From assembly GCA_002411515.1 (NCBI GenBank), contig DHTF01000108.1, forward strand, positions 17,977-23,002: 5,026 bases of DNA. Direction: 5' to 3'. The first letter of the stretch is position 1. Every line of letters begins with the position of its first letter. This document shows positions 1 to 5,026 of the stretch, in pieces. This stretch comes from Proteiniphilum sp. UBA5267 (GTDB lineage: Bacteria > Bacteroidota > Bacteroidia > Bacteroidales > Dysgonomonadaceae). The notes beneath the pieces were generated by a model. The model did no database searches. It was given only the letters and a program-made list of their open reading frames with translations, and was not told the DNA's origin. Position numbers and translations under genes: made by a program.

Positions 1-470
1 ATGGGCACATTTACCACCATCTCCATGGTGTCGAGCCGTCCCTGGGTGTATTCCTTTCCGTGGACGATATAGAACTGGGAAGCATCCGATTTCTTTTGCG
101 GGTTCTCATTGTCTCCCTTGCGGGGGGCAGCCAGTGCTCCTTTTTTGTGGAACCTGTTTTCCCGGAATTCAGGCATCAGCTCCATATCGGTACGTCCACT
201 GCCAATTTGAATACCTGCAGGGGCATTGCGTGAGTCCTGTGCACCGCCCTGGATTACAAAATTTTTTACCACCCGGTGAAAAAGCGTTCCGTTGAAGTAT
301 CCCTCTTTGATCAGTTTCAGGTAGTGATCGCCATGCCGCGGCGTGTCGTCATACAACATCGCCTTCATGGTGCCGTAGTTGGTTTCAATTACAATGACGG
401 GATATCGGCTCTGTGCCTGCAAACTGGTTGCGGCTACGATCCAGAGAAAAATAAATAGAGTTCGGTTCAT
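1..470 (-). CDS. Secreted cyclophilin-type peptidyl-prolyl cis-trans isomerase (3' end beyond the window)
   Basis: The protein catalyses cis-trans isomerisation of X-Pro bonds and should assist folding in the periplasm. The first 156 codons are visible from an ATG at 468-470; the C-terminus lies beyond base 1. Residues 1-20 form a signal peptide (basic NR start, hydrophobic core LFIFLWIVAA, then LQA before Q20), with no lipobox cysteine. The cyclophilin core follows: FHRVVKNFVIQGG at 64-76 holds the catalytic arginine (R66) and the substrate-binding glutamine (Q74), GALAAPR is at 111-117 and SQFYIVHG at 131-138. Between the last two lies a charged loop (about 118-130, RKGDNENPQKKSD), which I recall as usual in Bacteroidota cyclophilins. 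The gene lies 41 bases after the lptG-like stop on the same strand, with no TAnnTTTG element in the gap, so it is probably co-transcribed with it. The leader before ATG is AT-rich with no clear Shine-Dalgarno sequence. The family call is firm; the client proteins are unknown. Confidence 0.93.
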   Translation of the reverse strand, partial: MNRTLFIFLWIVAATSLQAQSRYPVIVIETNYGTMKAMLYDDTPRHGDHYLKLIKEGYFNGTLFHRVVKNFVIQGGAQDSRNAPAGIQIGSGRTDMELMPEFRENRFHKKGALAAPRKGDNENPQKKSDASQFYIVHGKEYTQGRLDTMEMVVNVP

Positions 471-484
471 AATTTCAGTTTTTG

Positions 485-505
485 GCTGACCACTGACCGC
501 TGACC
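485..505. repeat. Three-unit 7-bp tandem repeat between lptG and the isomerase
   Basis: Three direct copies of a 7-base unit are seen: GCTGACC, ACTGACC and GCTGACC, followed by a partial GC. On the coding (minus) strand this reads GGTCAGC, GGTCAGT, GGTCAGC. It starts a few bases after the TAA of the upstream permease gene (512-514) and fills half of the 41-base gap before the isomerase ATG. It is not an inverted repeat and has no stem-loop, so it is not a Rho-independent terminator. Its role is unknown; slippage-generated intergenic filler is the simplest explanation. Confidence 0.8.
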
Positions 506-511
506 GCTTTT

Positions 512-1615
512 TTAATTTGGTGCCCGTTTGTAGAGATACAACGCGATGAGGATAAATATAATATTCGGTATCCATGCGGCGATGAAAGGGCTCATGCCTC
601 CCTTCACGGCGAAAGTGGAACTCACGGTCATAAACAGGATGTAAGCCATACTCAGTGCCAACCCGATACCGATGTTCAACCCCATGCCCCCCTTTACTTT
701 TCGTGCCGAGAGGGCGGCGCCGATGATGGTGAGGATAAATGCCGAGAAAACCGAGGCAATGCGGGAATGATATTCAATCTGAAACGCCTGGATATTACCC
801 ATTCCACGCTCTTTCTGACTTTTCACATAGCTGCGCAGCTGAGGTGAAGTCATCGTCTGGTGATCGCTGTTGGCAATGATAAAGTCGTTCGGCACAATCT
901 GCAGGGTGGTGTCGATGGAGCTGCCCTGGGTGATGGTTTCTTTCAGACCATCGAAATCACGTACCTGGTAATTGTTGATGGTCCACTGGAAGGCCGAGTC
1001 ATAACGGATAGACTGGGCTGTAAGTCGCGACACCAGCTGGAGGCTGTCGAAATGATCGATGGAGAAATTATAACCTGTTTTGCTCTGCATATCGAAATTG
1101 CCAAAGTAAACAATGGTGCCCGGACCCACTTTAAACTGGATATCGCGGTCGCCTGTTTTTTTCTTCCTCGGATCCACATAATTCTGCTCAAATTCGATGC
1201 GCGTGGCATTGGCAGGCGGAATGATGTAGCTGCCGAAGACAAAAGAGAAGAGAGCAATGACCAGCGCCGAGATCATATAGGGCTTCATCAAACGCTTGAA
1301 GCTGATGCCATTTGAGAGGATGGCTATGATCTCGGAATTAAGGGCCATCTTGGAGGTGAAAAAGATTACTGCCAGGAAGACGAACAACGGGCTGAACAGG
1401 TTGGTGTAAAAGGGGATGAAGTTGAGATAATAATCGAAGATGATATCCCGCAATGAAGCGTTGTGGGTCATGAACTTATCGATTTTCTCGTTGATGTCGA
1501 ACACCACCGCGATGGAAATGATCAGCACGATCATGAAAATATAGGTACCCAGAAACTTCTTAATGATGTACCGGTCCAGACGATTAACGCCCCACAGCTT
1601 GTCTCCTTGTTTCAT
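512..1615 (-). CDS. LptF/LptG-family permease (lipopolysaccharide export ABC transporter, YjgP/YjgQ type)
   Basis: This is a membrane subunit of the LptB2FG transporter, which extracts lipopolysaccharide from the inner membrane and passes it to the periplasmic bridge. The 367 residues, close to the family's usual length, show its architecture. Three N-terminal membrane helices lie near 20-40, 63-88 and 112-134. A periplasmic beta-rich domain spans roughly 140-270, and three C-terminal helices lie near 285-305, 311-335 and 343-362. The cytoplasmic segment NSEIIAILSNGISFKRLMKP (93-112) matches the conserved coupling region that contacts the LptB ATPase. Start: the ATG at 1613-1615 overlaps the tgt stop in ATGA (4 bases), a strong sign of translational coupling. 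The sequence DRYIIKKF at residues 14-21 is the usual beginning of the fold, so the start fits. LptF and LptG are paralogues and the sequence alone does not let me say which this is, although the DRYIIKKF opening leans towards LptG. Neither the other permease nor LptB is in the window. Confidence 0.92.
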   Translation of the reverse strand: MKQGDKLWGVNRLDRYIIKKFLGTYIFMIVLIISIAVVFDINEKIDKFMTHNASLRDIIFDYYLNFIPFYTNLFSPLFVFLAVIFFTSKMALNSEIIAILSNGISFKRLMKPYMISALVIALFSFVFGSYIIPPANATRIEFEQNYVDPRKKKTGDRDIQFKVGPGTIVYFGNFDMQSKTGYNFSIDHFDSLQLVSRLTAQSIRYDSAFQWTINNYQVRDFDGLKETITQGSSIDTTLQIVPNDFIIANSDHQTMTSPQLRSYVKSQKERGMGNIQAFQIEYHSRIASVFSAFILTIIGAALSARKVKGGMGLNIGIGLALSMAYILFMTVSSTFAVKGGMSPFIAAWIPNIIFILIALYLYKRAPN

Positions 1616-2742
1616 AATCTTCTTGTGACATTTTCGATCATCTCGGGCATCCAGGTAGAAAAATCGCCGGCGATGATCCTTCTCCGGGCTTCCTCAACCA
1701 GCCATACGTAAAATGCCAGGTTGTGGATGGATGCAATTTGCAGACCCAGTATCTCGTTTACGTGGATGAGGTGGCGCAGGTATGCCTTGCTGTAGAGTGT
1801 GTCCACAAACGATGGGCCATCCTCCTCAATGGGGGAGAAGTCATCTTTCCATTTTTCATTGCGCATGTTCATAACCCCCTGCCTGGTGAAGATCTGACCG
1901 TTACGGCCATTGCGGGTAGGCATGATGCAATCGAACATATCCACGCCGCGGGCAATGGCCTCCAGAAGATTTTCCGGTTTACCCACCCCCATCAGGTAGC
2001 GTGGCTTGTCTTGTGGCAGAATCTCATTCACCAGCTCCACCATTTCGTACATCTTTTCGGTGGGTTCACCCACGGCCAGACCGCCAATGGCGTTGCCGTC
2101 GGCATCTTTTGAAGCTACGTTTTCGGCTGCGCGACGTCTCAGATCGGGATACACACACCCTTGCACAATGGGAAAGAGCGCCTGGCTGTGGCCGTAGGGA
2201 CATGCTGTTTCATCAAAGCGTGTCAGACAACGATCGAGCCACCGTTCGGTGAGGTCGAGCGACTTTTTGGCATAGGCATAGTCCGCATCGCCGGGTGTAC
2301 ATTCATCAAAAGCCATCATGATGTCGGCACCGATGATGCGCTGGATGTCAATCACCTTCTCCGGGGTAAAAAAATGGCGCGACCCGTCTAAGTGCGATCG
2401 AAACTCGGCTCCCTCCTCCGACAGCTTCCTGCTGTCGTTCAGCGAGAATACCTGAAATCCCCCACTGTCGGTCAGCATCGGTTTGTTCCAGCTGTTGAAG
2501 TGGTGAAGGCCGCCGGCTTGTTGCAGTATCTCAAGCCCCGGACGCAGGTAAAGATGATAGGTATTTCCCAGGATAATCTGAGCTCCGATATCATCTTTCA
2601 GTTCGGAGATGTGTACCGCCTTGACGCTGCCTACGGTACCCACAGGCATAAAAACAGGCGTTTCCACTTCTCCATGGTCGGTGGTGATCAGTCCGGCTCT
2701 GGCATTCGTTTTCGGATCGGTATGCTGTAGTTGAAATTTCAA
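1612..2742 (-). CDS. tgt: Queuosine tRNA-guanine transglycosylase, Bacteroidota type without zinc cysteines
   Basis: The enzyme exchanges guanine-34 in the anticodon of tRNA-Asp, -Asn, -His and -Tyr for preQ1, on the way to queuosine, in the cytoplasm. Residue numbers assume the TTG start at 2740-2742 (376 residues, the usual length). Visible active-site elements are TDSGGFQ (91-97, with Asp92), MAFDECTP (143-150), PIVQG (191-195), GGLAVGE (220-226) and DMFDCIMPTRNGRNG (268-282), whose Asp271 is the expected nucleophile. The CxCxxC zinc motif is absent: an ungapped match to the Zymomonas enzyme puts Gly309, Ser311 and Asp314 at its three cysteines, while the fourth ligand, His340, is kept. 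No ATG lies in frame before the methionine of FMPVG (residue 32). The reading frame extends upstream to another TTG at 2770-2772, which would add ten lysine-rich residues, but that TTG lies inside a -7-like promoter element. The short start also matches the MxFxLxxTDP beginning I recall for Bacteroidota Tgt. The stop overlaps the lptG start. Confidence 0.95.
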   Translation of the reverse strand: MKFQLQHTDPKTNARAGLITTDHGEVETPVFMPVGTVGSVKAVHISELKDDIGAQIILGNTYHLYLRPGLEILQQAGGLHHFNSWNKPMLTDSGGFQVFSLNDSRKLSEEGAEFRSHLDGSRHFFTPEKVIDIQRIIGADIMMAFDECTPGDADYAYAKKSLDLTERWLDRCLTRFDETACPYGHSQALFPIVQGCVYPDLRRRAAENVASKDADGNAIGGLAVGEPTEKMYEMVELVNEILPQDKPRYLMGVGKPENLLEAIARGVDMFDCIMPTRNGRNGQIFTRQGVMNMRNEKWKDDFSPIEEDGPSFVDTLYSKAYLRHLIHVNEILGLQIASIHNLAFYVWLVEEARRRIIAGDFSTWMPEMIENVTRRL

Positions 2743-2769
2743 ATTGCTTTTTTTCGGTTGTTTTCGGGG

Positions 2770-2796
2770 CAAAGATAAAGTTTTTGCCGTTACAAA
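2770..2796 (-). promoter_or_regulatory. Likely promoter of the tgt-lptG-isomerase operon
   Basis: On the minus strand, 2777-2770 reads TATCTTTG, an exact match to the Bacteroidota -7 consensus TAnnTTTG. A TTTG at 2796-2793 could serve as the -33 element, but the gap of 15 bases is shorter than the usual 19-21, so that half is weak. Transcription would begin a few bases inside 2770, leaving an A-rich leader of about 20 bases (AAAACAACCGAAAAAAAGCAA) before the TTG at 2742, whereas the upstream TTG at 2772 would not be transcribed. The element is inferred from sequence only. Confidence 0.5.
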
Positions 2797-2865
2797 CAGG
2801 ATAGTAACCGTTTAAAAATAGTTATGAGTGCCGTCGGGAGTCTTTGGGTGCGGGCATATTTTTAA

Positions 2866-2895
2866 TTTACCGCTATCGATTTTTTAATATCTTTG
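2866..2895 (+). promoter_or_regulatory. Likely promoter of the GH43-like glycosidase gene
   Basis: TATCTTTG at 2888-2895 is an exact TAnnTTTG (-7) match. A TTTA at 2866-2869 lies 18 bases upstream, close to the 19-21 spacing expected for the -33 TTTG but with one mismatch. Transcription would start near 2901, giving a leader of about 30 bases that is almost all A and T before the ATG at 2933. That fits Bacteroidota translation starts, which rely on AT-rich leaders rather than Shine-Dalgarno pairing. Confidence 0.55.
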
Positions 2896-2932
2896 TTTTT
2901 TATCCCTCAGAATTTTTTTAATTAGAATAGCT

Positions 2933-3928
2933 ATGAAATTCAGTATTGTATGCGTAACTGTCTTTTTTATGTTTTTTCATTCATATTCCCAAACAGAAAA
3001 AGCAGCACAGATGATGTATGGTGATACATCCCGAACAGGAGTGCCATTTTCCAAAGATCCGCATGTTGTTAATTTTAAAGGGCGTTATTTGATGTACTAT
3101 TCCATTCCCCCCATGAAAGAAGTCGAAGGATCGGGCTGGAATATTGGCATTGCGGAAAGTAGCGATTTGACATCGTGGACAAAGGTTGGAGAGATTACTC
3201 CCGCACCGGATGCCGATTACGAAAAGAAAGGATTGTGCGCACCAGGGGCTTTAGTCAGGGAAGGGAAAGTGCATCTTTTTTACCAGACATATGGCAACGG
3301 GCGGAATGATGCCATTTGCCATGCAGTATCCCACGACGGCATTCATTTTGAGCGCAATGAAACAAATCCAATTTTCAGGCCTACCGGAGAGTGGAATTGC
3401 GGGCGAGCCATTGATGCCGAAGTGTGTGAATTCAATGGCCAGTATTTTCTCTACTTTGCCACACGCGACCCGGATTACAAGAAACAGATCATGGGTGTAG
3501 CTGTTGCCCCGAAAGAGACGGATTTTAACCGGGAAGATTGGCAACAAGCATGCGACGCCTCCATATTATATCCCGAATTGCCGTGGGAGGGCATGTGCGT
3601 GGAAGGTGCCTCCATTGCCATTCATGATGGAAGGATGTATATGTTTTATGCGGGTGCTTATAATAACTGGCCCCAACAAATAGGTGTGGCTGTGAGCGAC
3701 AATGGGCTGACATGGAAGAGGTTGTTCAACGATCCCTTTCTTCCTAACGGAAATCCGGGTGAATGGAATGAGAGTGAATCGGGACACCCGCACATATTTA
3801 CAGATCTTAATGGACAGACGTACCTGTTTTTTCAAGGAAATAACAACAAGGGAAAAAGCTGGTACATTTCTCAAAAAGAGGTATTCTGGTATAAGGGGAG
3901 GCCTTCTTTTCACCAGGTAGAGCCGTAG
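2933..3928 (+). CDS. Secreted GH43-like five-bladed beta-propeller glycosidase
   Basis: This is a probable exported glycoside hydrolase acting on a plant- or host-derived oligosaccharide; the substrate cannot be read from the sequence. Of 331 residues, 1-19 are a signal peptide (MKFSIVCV, hydrophobic core, SYS before Q20). Cys7 sits inside the core with no lipobox, so the protein is probably periplasmic rather than lipid-anchored. The rest is a propeller. Blade 1 has KDPHVVNFKGRYLMYYS (41-57), blade 3 AIDAEVCEFNGQYFLYFA (159-176), blade 4 CVEGASIAIHDGRMYMFYAG (222-241), and blade 5 GHPHIFTDLNGQTYLFFQG (284-302). Asp42, Asp161 and Glu224 would be base, pKa modulator and acid. Their spacing (119 and 63) is almost that of the Cellvibrio arabinanase Arb43A triad as I recall it (Asp38, Asp158, Glu221), and His285 fits the conserved GH43 histidine. 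The motif S-DG--(F/W)-R, later GEWN, occurs twice (133-155 and 255-279). Codon composition is more AT-rich than the neighbours. A GH32/GH117/GH130-type propeller is the alternative. No SusC/SusD lies nearby. Confidence 0.8.
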   Translation: MKFSIVCVTVFFMFFHSYSQTEKAAQMMYGDTSRTGVPFSKDPHVVNFKGRYLMYYSIPPMKEVEGSGWNIGIAESSDLTSWTKVGEITPAPDADYEKKGLCAPGALVREGKVHLFYQTYGNGRNDAICHAVSHDGIHFERNETNPIFRPTGEWNCGRAIDAEVCEFNGQYFLYFATRDPDYKKQIMGVAVAPKETDFNREDWQQACDASILYPELPWEGMCVEGASIAIHDGRMYMFYAGAYNNWPQQIGVAVSDNGLTWKRLFNDPFLPNGNPGEWNESESGHPHIFTDLNGQTYLFFQGNNNKGKSWYISQKEVFWYKGRPSFHQVEP

Positions 3929-4023
3929 AAAACGAGCTTTGTTCATTGGAATGGCTTGCCCATCCATGCGTGATTTTTTGATGAACCGTTTCCGGAGGAT
4001 GTAAAAATGAAGAAAGAAAATTG

Positions 4024-4031
4024 TACATTTG
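4024..4031 (+). promoter_or_regulatory. Candidate -7 element for lipA
   Basis: TACATTTG matches TAnnTTTG exactly and is the only such match on the plus strand in the gap before lipA. No TTTG-like -33 element lies 19-21 bases upstream, where the sequence is purine-rich (TGAAGAAAGAAAA nearby). If used, transcription would begin near 4037 and leave a leader of about 100 bases, unusually long beside the AT-rich leader of about 30 bases inferred for the glycosidase gene. Confidence 0.35.
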
Positions 4032-4083
4032 TCCTGTATTGACATTTTATTAAATCACACACCGGTTATGCTCGACGCAGAAA

Positions 4084-4101
4084 ATGCAGCTTGCGCTGCA
4101 T
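4084..4101 (+). other. Perfect 7-bp stem-loop in the presumed lipA leader
   Basis: ATGCAGC (4084-4090) and GCTGCAT (4095-4101) are exact inverted repeats around a TTGC tetraloop. It is followed by ATTGGCAAG rather than a T run, so it is not an intrinsic terminator. It lies 37 bases before the lipA ATG, between the candidate promoter and the gene, and could affect RNA stability or translation. A chance hairpin of this size in 200 bases is uncommon but not remarkable. Confidence 0.5.
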
Positions 4102-4137
4102 ATTGGCAAGAGTGTGACTGTCTAAGAACATATCGTT

Positions 4138-5001
4138 ATGGAGAAGAAGCCAGAATTGATGATGAGAAAGCCTGAATGGCTGAAGATATCATTACCCCAG
4201 GGAAAAGAATACCTGGATGTAAAAGAAATCATTGCAAGAAAACAACTACATACCATTTGTGTGAGCGGAAAGTGCCCCAACCTAGCGGAATGCTGGGGCA
4301 GGGGAACTGCTACCTTCATGATACTGGGTGACATCTGCACCCGGGCGTGCAGGTTCTGTAACGTGAAAACAGGCAGTCCGCAGGGCATTGTCGATTGGGA
4401 CGAACCCGACAGGCTTGCCGATACCATTGAAGGGATGAAACTGCGGCATGTGGTGCTGACCAGCGTAGACAGAGATGACCTGCCCGATGGCGGCGCGGCA
4501 CTCTGGGCAAAGACGGTGCAACGTGTGAAAGAGAGAAGTCCGCAGGTAACCATCGAGACACTGATACCCGATTTTAACGGAGTGGCTGCACTCATCAATC
4601 AGGTGATTGATGCGGGTCCCAATATTGTGTCACACAACATGGAAACGGTACGCCGCCTGACGCCCAAAGTGCGGAGTCGCGCCAAATACGAAGTGAGCCT
4701 GAAAACAATAGAGACCATTGCCAGGCATGGAAAGGTAAAGGCCAAATCGGGCATCATGGTAGGCCTTGGAGAGACACCCGAAGAAATTATAGAGACGATG
4801 GATGACCTGCGAAATGTGGGATGCATGATCCTGACCATAGGGCAGTACTTGCAACCAACGCGTAAGCATCTGACTGTAAAAGAGTATGTCTCCATTGAAC
4901 AGTTTCAGGAATACAAGAGAATCGGACTGGAGAAAGGGTTTAAGTTCGTGGAAAGTGGTCCGCTGGTGCGTTCCTCCTACCATGCAGAAAAACATGTGTG
5001 A
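4138..5001 (+). CDS. lipA: Lipoyl synthase (radical SAM)
   Basis: LipA inserts two sulfur atoms at C6 and C8 of a protein-bound octanoyl group, making the lipoyl cofactor of 2-oxoacid dehydrogenases and the glycine cleavage H protein; it acts in the cytoplasm. The 287-residue protein is complete and of normal length. The auxiliary 4Fe-4S cluster motif CX4CX5C is seen as Cys41, Cys46 and Cys52 (in CVSGKCPNLAEC), and the radical SAM motif CX3CX2C as Cys67, Cys71 and Cys74 (CTRACRFC). The C-terminal RSSYHA (278-283) supplies the serine that ligates the auxiliary cluster, the sulfur donor. GLGET (residues 204-208) and the TIGQYLQP segment (near 234-241) are also typical. Start: ATG 4138 is preceded by an AT-rich stretch without a Shine-Dalgarno sequence. 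Met8 and Met9 are possible later starts, but the PEWLKISLP opening follows either way. lipB is not in the window. Everything needed for activity appears present. Confidence 0.97.
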   Translation: MEKKPELMMRKPEWLKISLPQGKEYLDVKEIIARKQLHTICVSGKCPNLAECWGRGTATFMILGDICTRACRFCNVKTGSPQGIVDWDEPDRLADTIEGMKLRHVVLTSVDRDDLPDGGAALWAKTVQRVKERSPQVTIETLIPDFNGVAALINQVIDAGPNIVSHNMETVRRLTPKVRSRAKYEVSLKTIETIARHGKVKAKSGIMVGLGETPEEIIETMDDLRNVGCMILTIGQYLQPTRKHLTVKEYVSIEQFQEYKRIGLEKGFKFVESGPLVRSSYHAEKHV

Positions 5002-5002
5002 G

Positions 5003-5026
5003 TCAATGTGCCAATGTGCCAATGTG
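5003..5026. repeat. Three-unit 8-bp tandem repeat directly after lipA
   Basis: TCAATGTG, CCAATGTG and CCAATGTG lie head to tail, starting two bases after the lipA TGA and reaching the window's right edge, so the array may continue. The units are not self-complementary and there is no T run, so this is not an intrinsic terminator. The sequence is unrelated to the 7-bp repeat after the permease gene at the other end of the window, but the arrangement, about three short units directly after a stop codon, is the same. Confidence 0.8.

Larger units (their letters stand above)
2743..2932. other. Divergent intergenic region between tgt and the glycosidase
   Basis: This 190-base stretch separates the tgt operon, reading left, from the GH43-like gene, reading right. 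It is AT-rich and holds one TATCTTTG octamer facing each way (2770-2777 on minus, 2888-2895 on plus), about 110 bases apart. The middle part (2800-2880) includes a GC-richer patch near 2829-2856 (GTGCCGTCGGGAG, GGGTGCGGGC) with no inverted repeat that I can see. A 13-codon ORF from ATG 2824 is too short to support. I find no tRNA, terminator hairpin or clear operator. Confidence 0.7.
3929..4137. other. Intergenic region between the glycosidase gene and lipA
   Basis: These 209 bases follow the glycosidase stop and precede the lipA ATG. I see no stem followed by a T run, so no intrinsic terminator for the glycosidase gene. The first 90 bases hold only a 17-codon ORF (ATG 3951 to TAA 4002-4004) that resembles nothing I know. 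The second half contains a -7-like element (4024-4031), a perfect hairpin (4084-4101) and a 35-codon ORF that runs into lipA (4068-4175). No known riboswitch motif is recognisable. Confidence 0.6.

Noticed and set aside
485..505. CRISPR array or insertion-sequence end
   Set aside because: The units are 7 bases and contiguous with no spacers, and no inverted repeats or transposase are nearby.
860..1315. 151-codon plus-strand open frame
   Set aside because: It lies wholly antisense to the permease gene, whose membrane helices and conserved coupling segment are clear. The translated sequence has no family features.
2161..2391. Plus-strand open frames of 60-130 codons across tgt
   Set aside because: All overlap the conserved tgt reading frame on the other strand, overlap one another in different frames, and have no family resemblance.
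3951..4004. 17-codon ORF in the gap after the glycosidase gene
   Set aside because: Too short and featureless to call. Frames of this length are expected by chance.
3566..4045. 159-codon minus-strand open frame covering the end of the glycosidase gene and the gap beyond
   Set aside because: Most of it is antisense to conserved propeller blades 4 and 5. It has no recognisable domain, and the part outside the gene shows no promoter or credible start context.
4084..4101. Intrinsic terminator for the glycosidase gene
   Set aside because: The stem is good but short, more than 150 bases past the stop codon, and no T run follows.
4068..4175. 35-codon ORF before and into lipA, listed as a gene
   Set aside because: It overlaps the lipA start in another frame, resembles no known family and has no separate support. 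It is kept only as part of the leader observation.
4122..4598. 158-codon minus-strand open frame opposite lipA
   Set aside because: It is antisense to the two iron-sulfur motifs of lipA, so base choice there is dictated by lipA. The product is low-complexity serine-rich sequence.

Overview
The window reads as a chromosomal segment from a member of the Bacteroidota, most likely the order Bacteroidales. Three things point there. Promoter-like octamers match the Bacteroidota -7 consensus TAnnTTTG. Start codons are preceded by A/T-rich leaders rather than Shine-Dalgarno sequences. The proteins have the Bacteroidota character, for example a Tgt without the zinc cysteines and a cyclophilin with a long charged loop. 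Rough hand counts put the housekeeping genes near 50-55% GC, so a moderate-GC Bacteroidales lineage is plausible; the genus is not determined.

Layout. The left half, positions 1 to about 2770, is a minus-strand cluster read right to left: tgt (queuosine tRNA-guanine transglycosylase), an LptF/LptG-family lipopolysaccharide permease whose ATG overlaps the tgt stop codon by 4 bases, and, 41 bases further on, a secreted cyclophilin-type peptidyl-prolyl isomerase cut by the window's left edge. These three probably form one operon. A divergent intergenic region of about 160-190 bases (2743-2932) carries the octamer TATCTTTG once on each strand, one copy facing each flanking gene. To the right, on the plus strand, lies a secreted five-bladed beta-propeller glycosidase of the GH43 type (2933-3928). 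A 209-base gap follows, with a -7-like element, a perfect 7-bp hairpin and a doubtful 35-codon ORF. Last is lipA (lipoyl synthase, 4138-5001), complete.

How the genes relate. The genes do not form one pathway. tgt and lptG are coupled by the ATGA overlap although one modifies tRNA and the other exports LPS. The isomerase would act in the periplasm. The glycosidase has no SusC/SusD, regulator or second CAZyme beside it in this window, and its base composition is somewhat more AT-rich than its neighbours. lipA makes the lipoyl cofactor and appears to be expressed separately.

I see no new multi-gene system. The points most worth checking are: a Tgt whose CxCxxC zinc site has been replaced while its histidine ligand remains; a non-ATG tgt start that promoter overlap helps to decide; two short tandem repeats of different sequence that each begin within a few bases of a stop codon; and the isolated GH43-like gene. 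There are no tRNA or rRNA genes, CRISPR arrays, insertion sequences or recognisable Rho-independent terminators.
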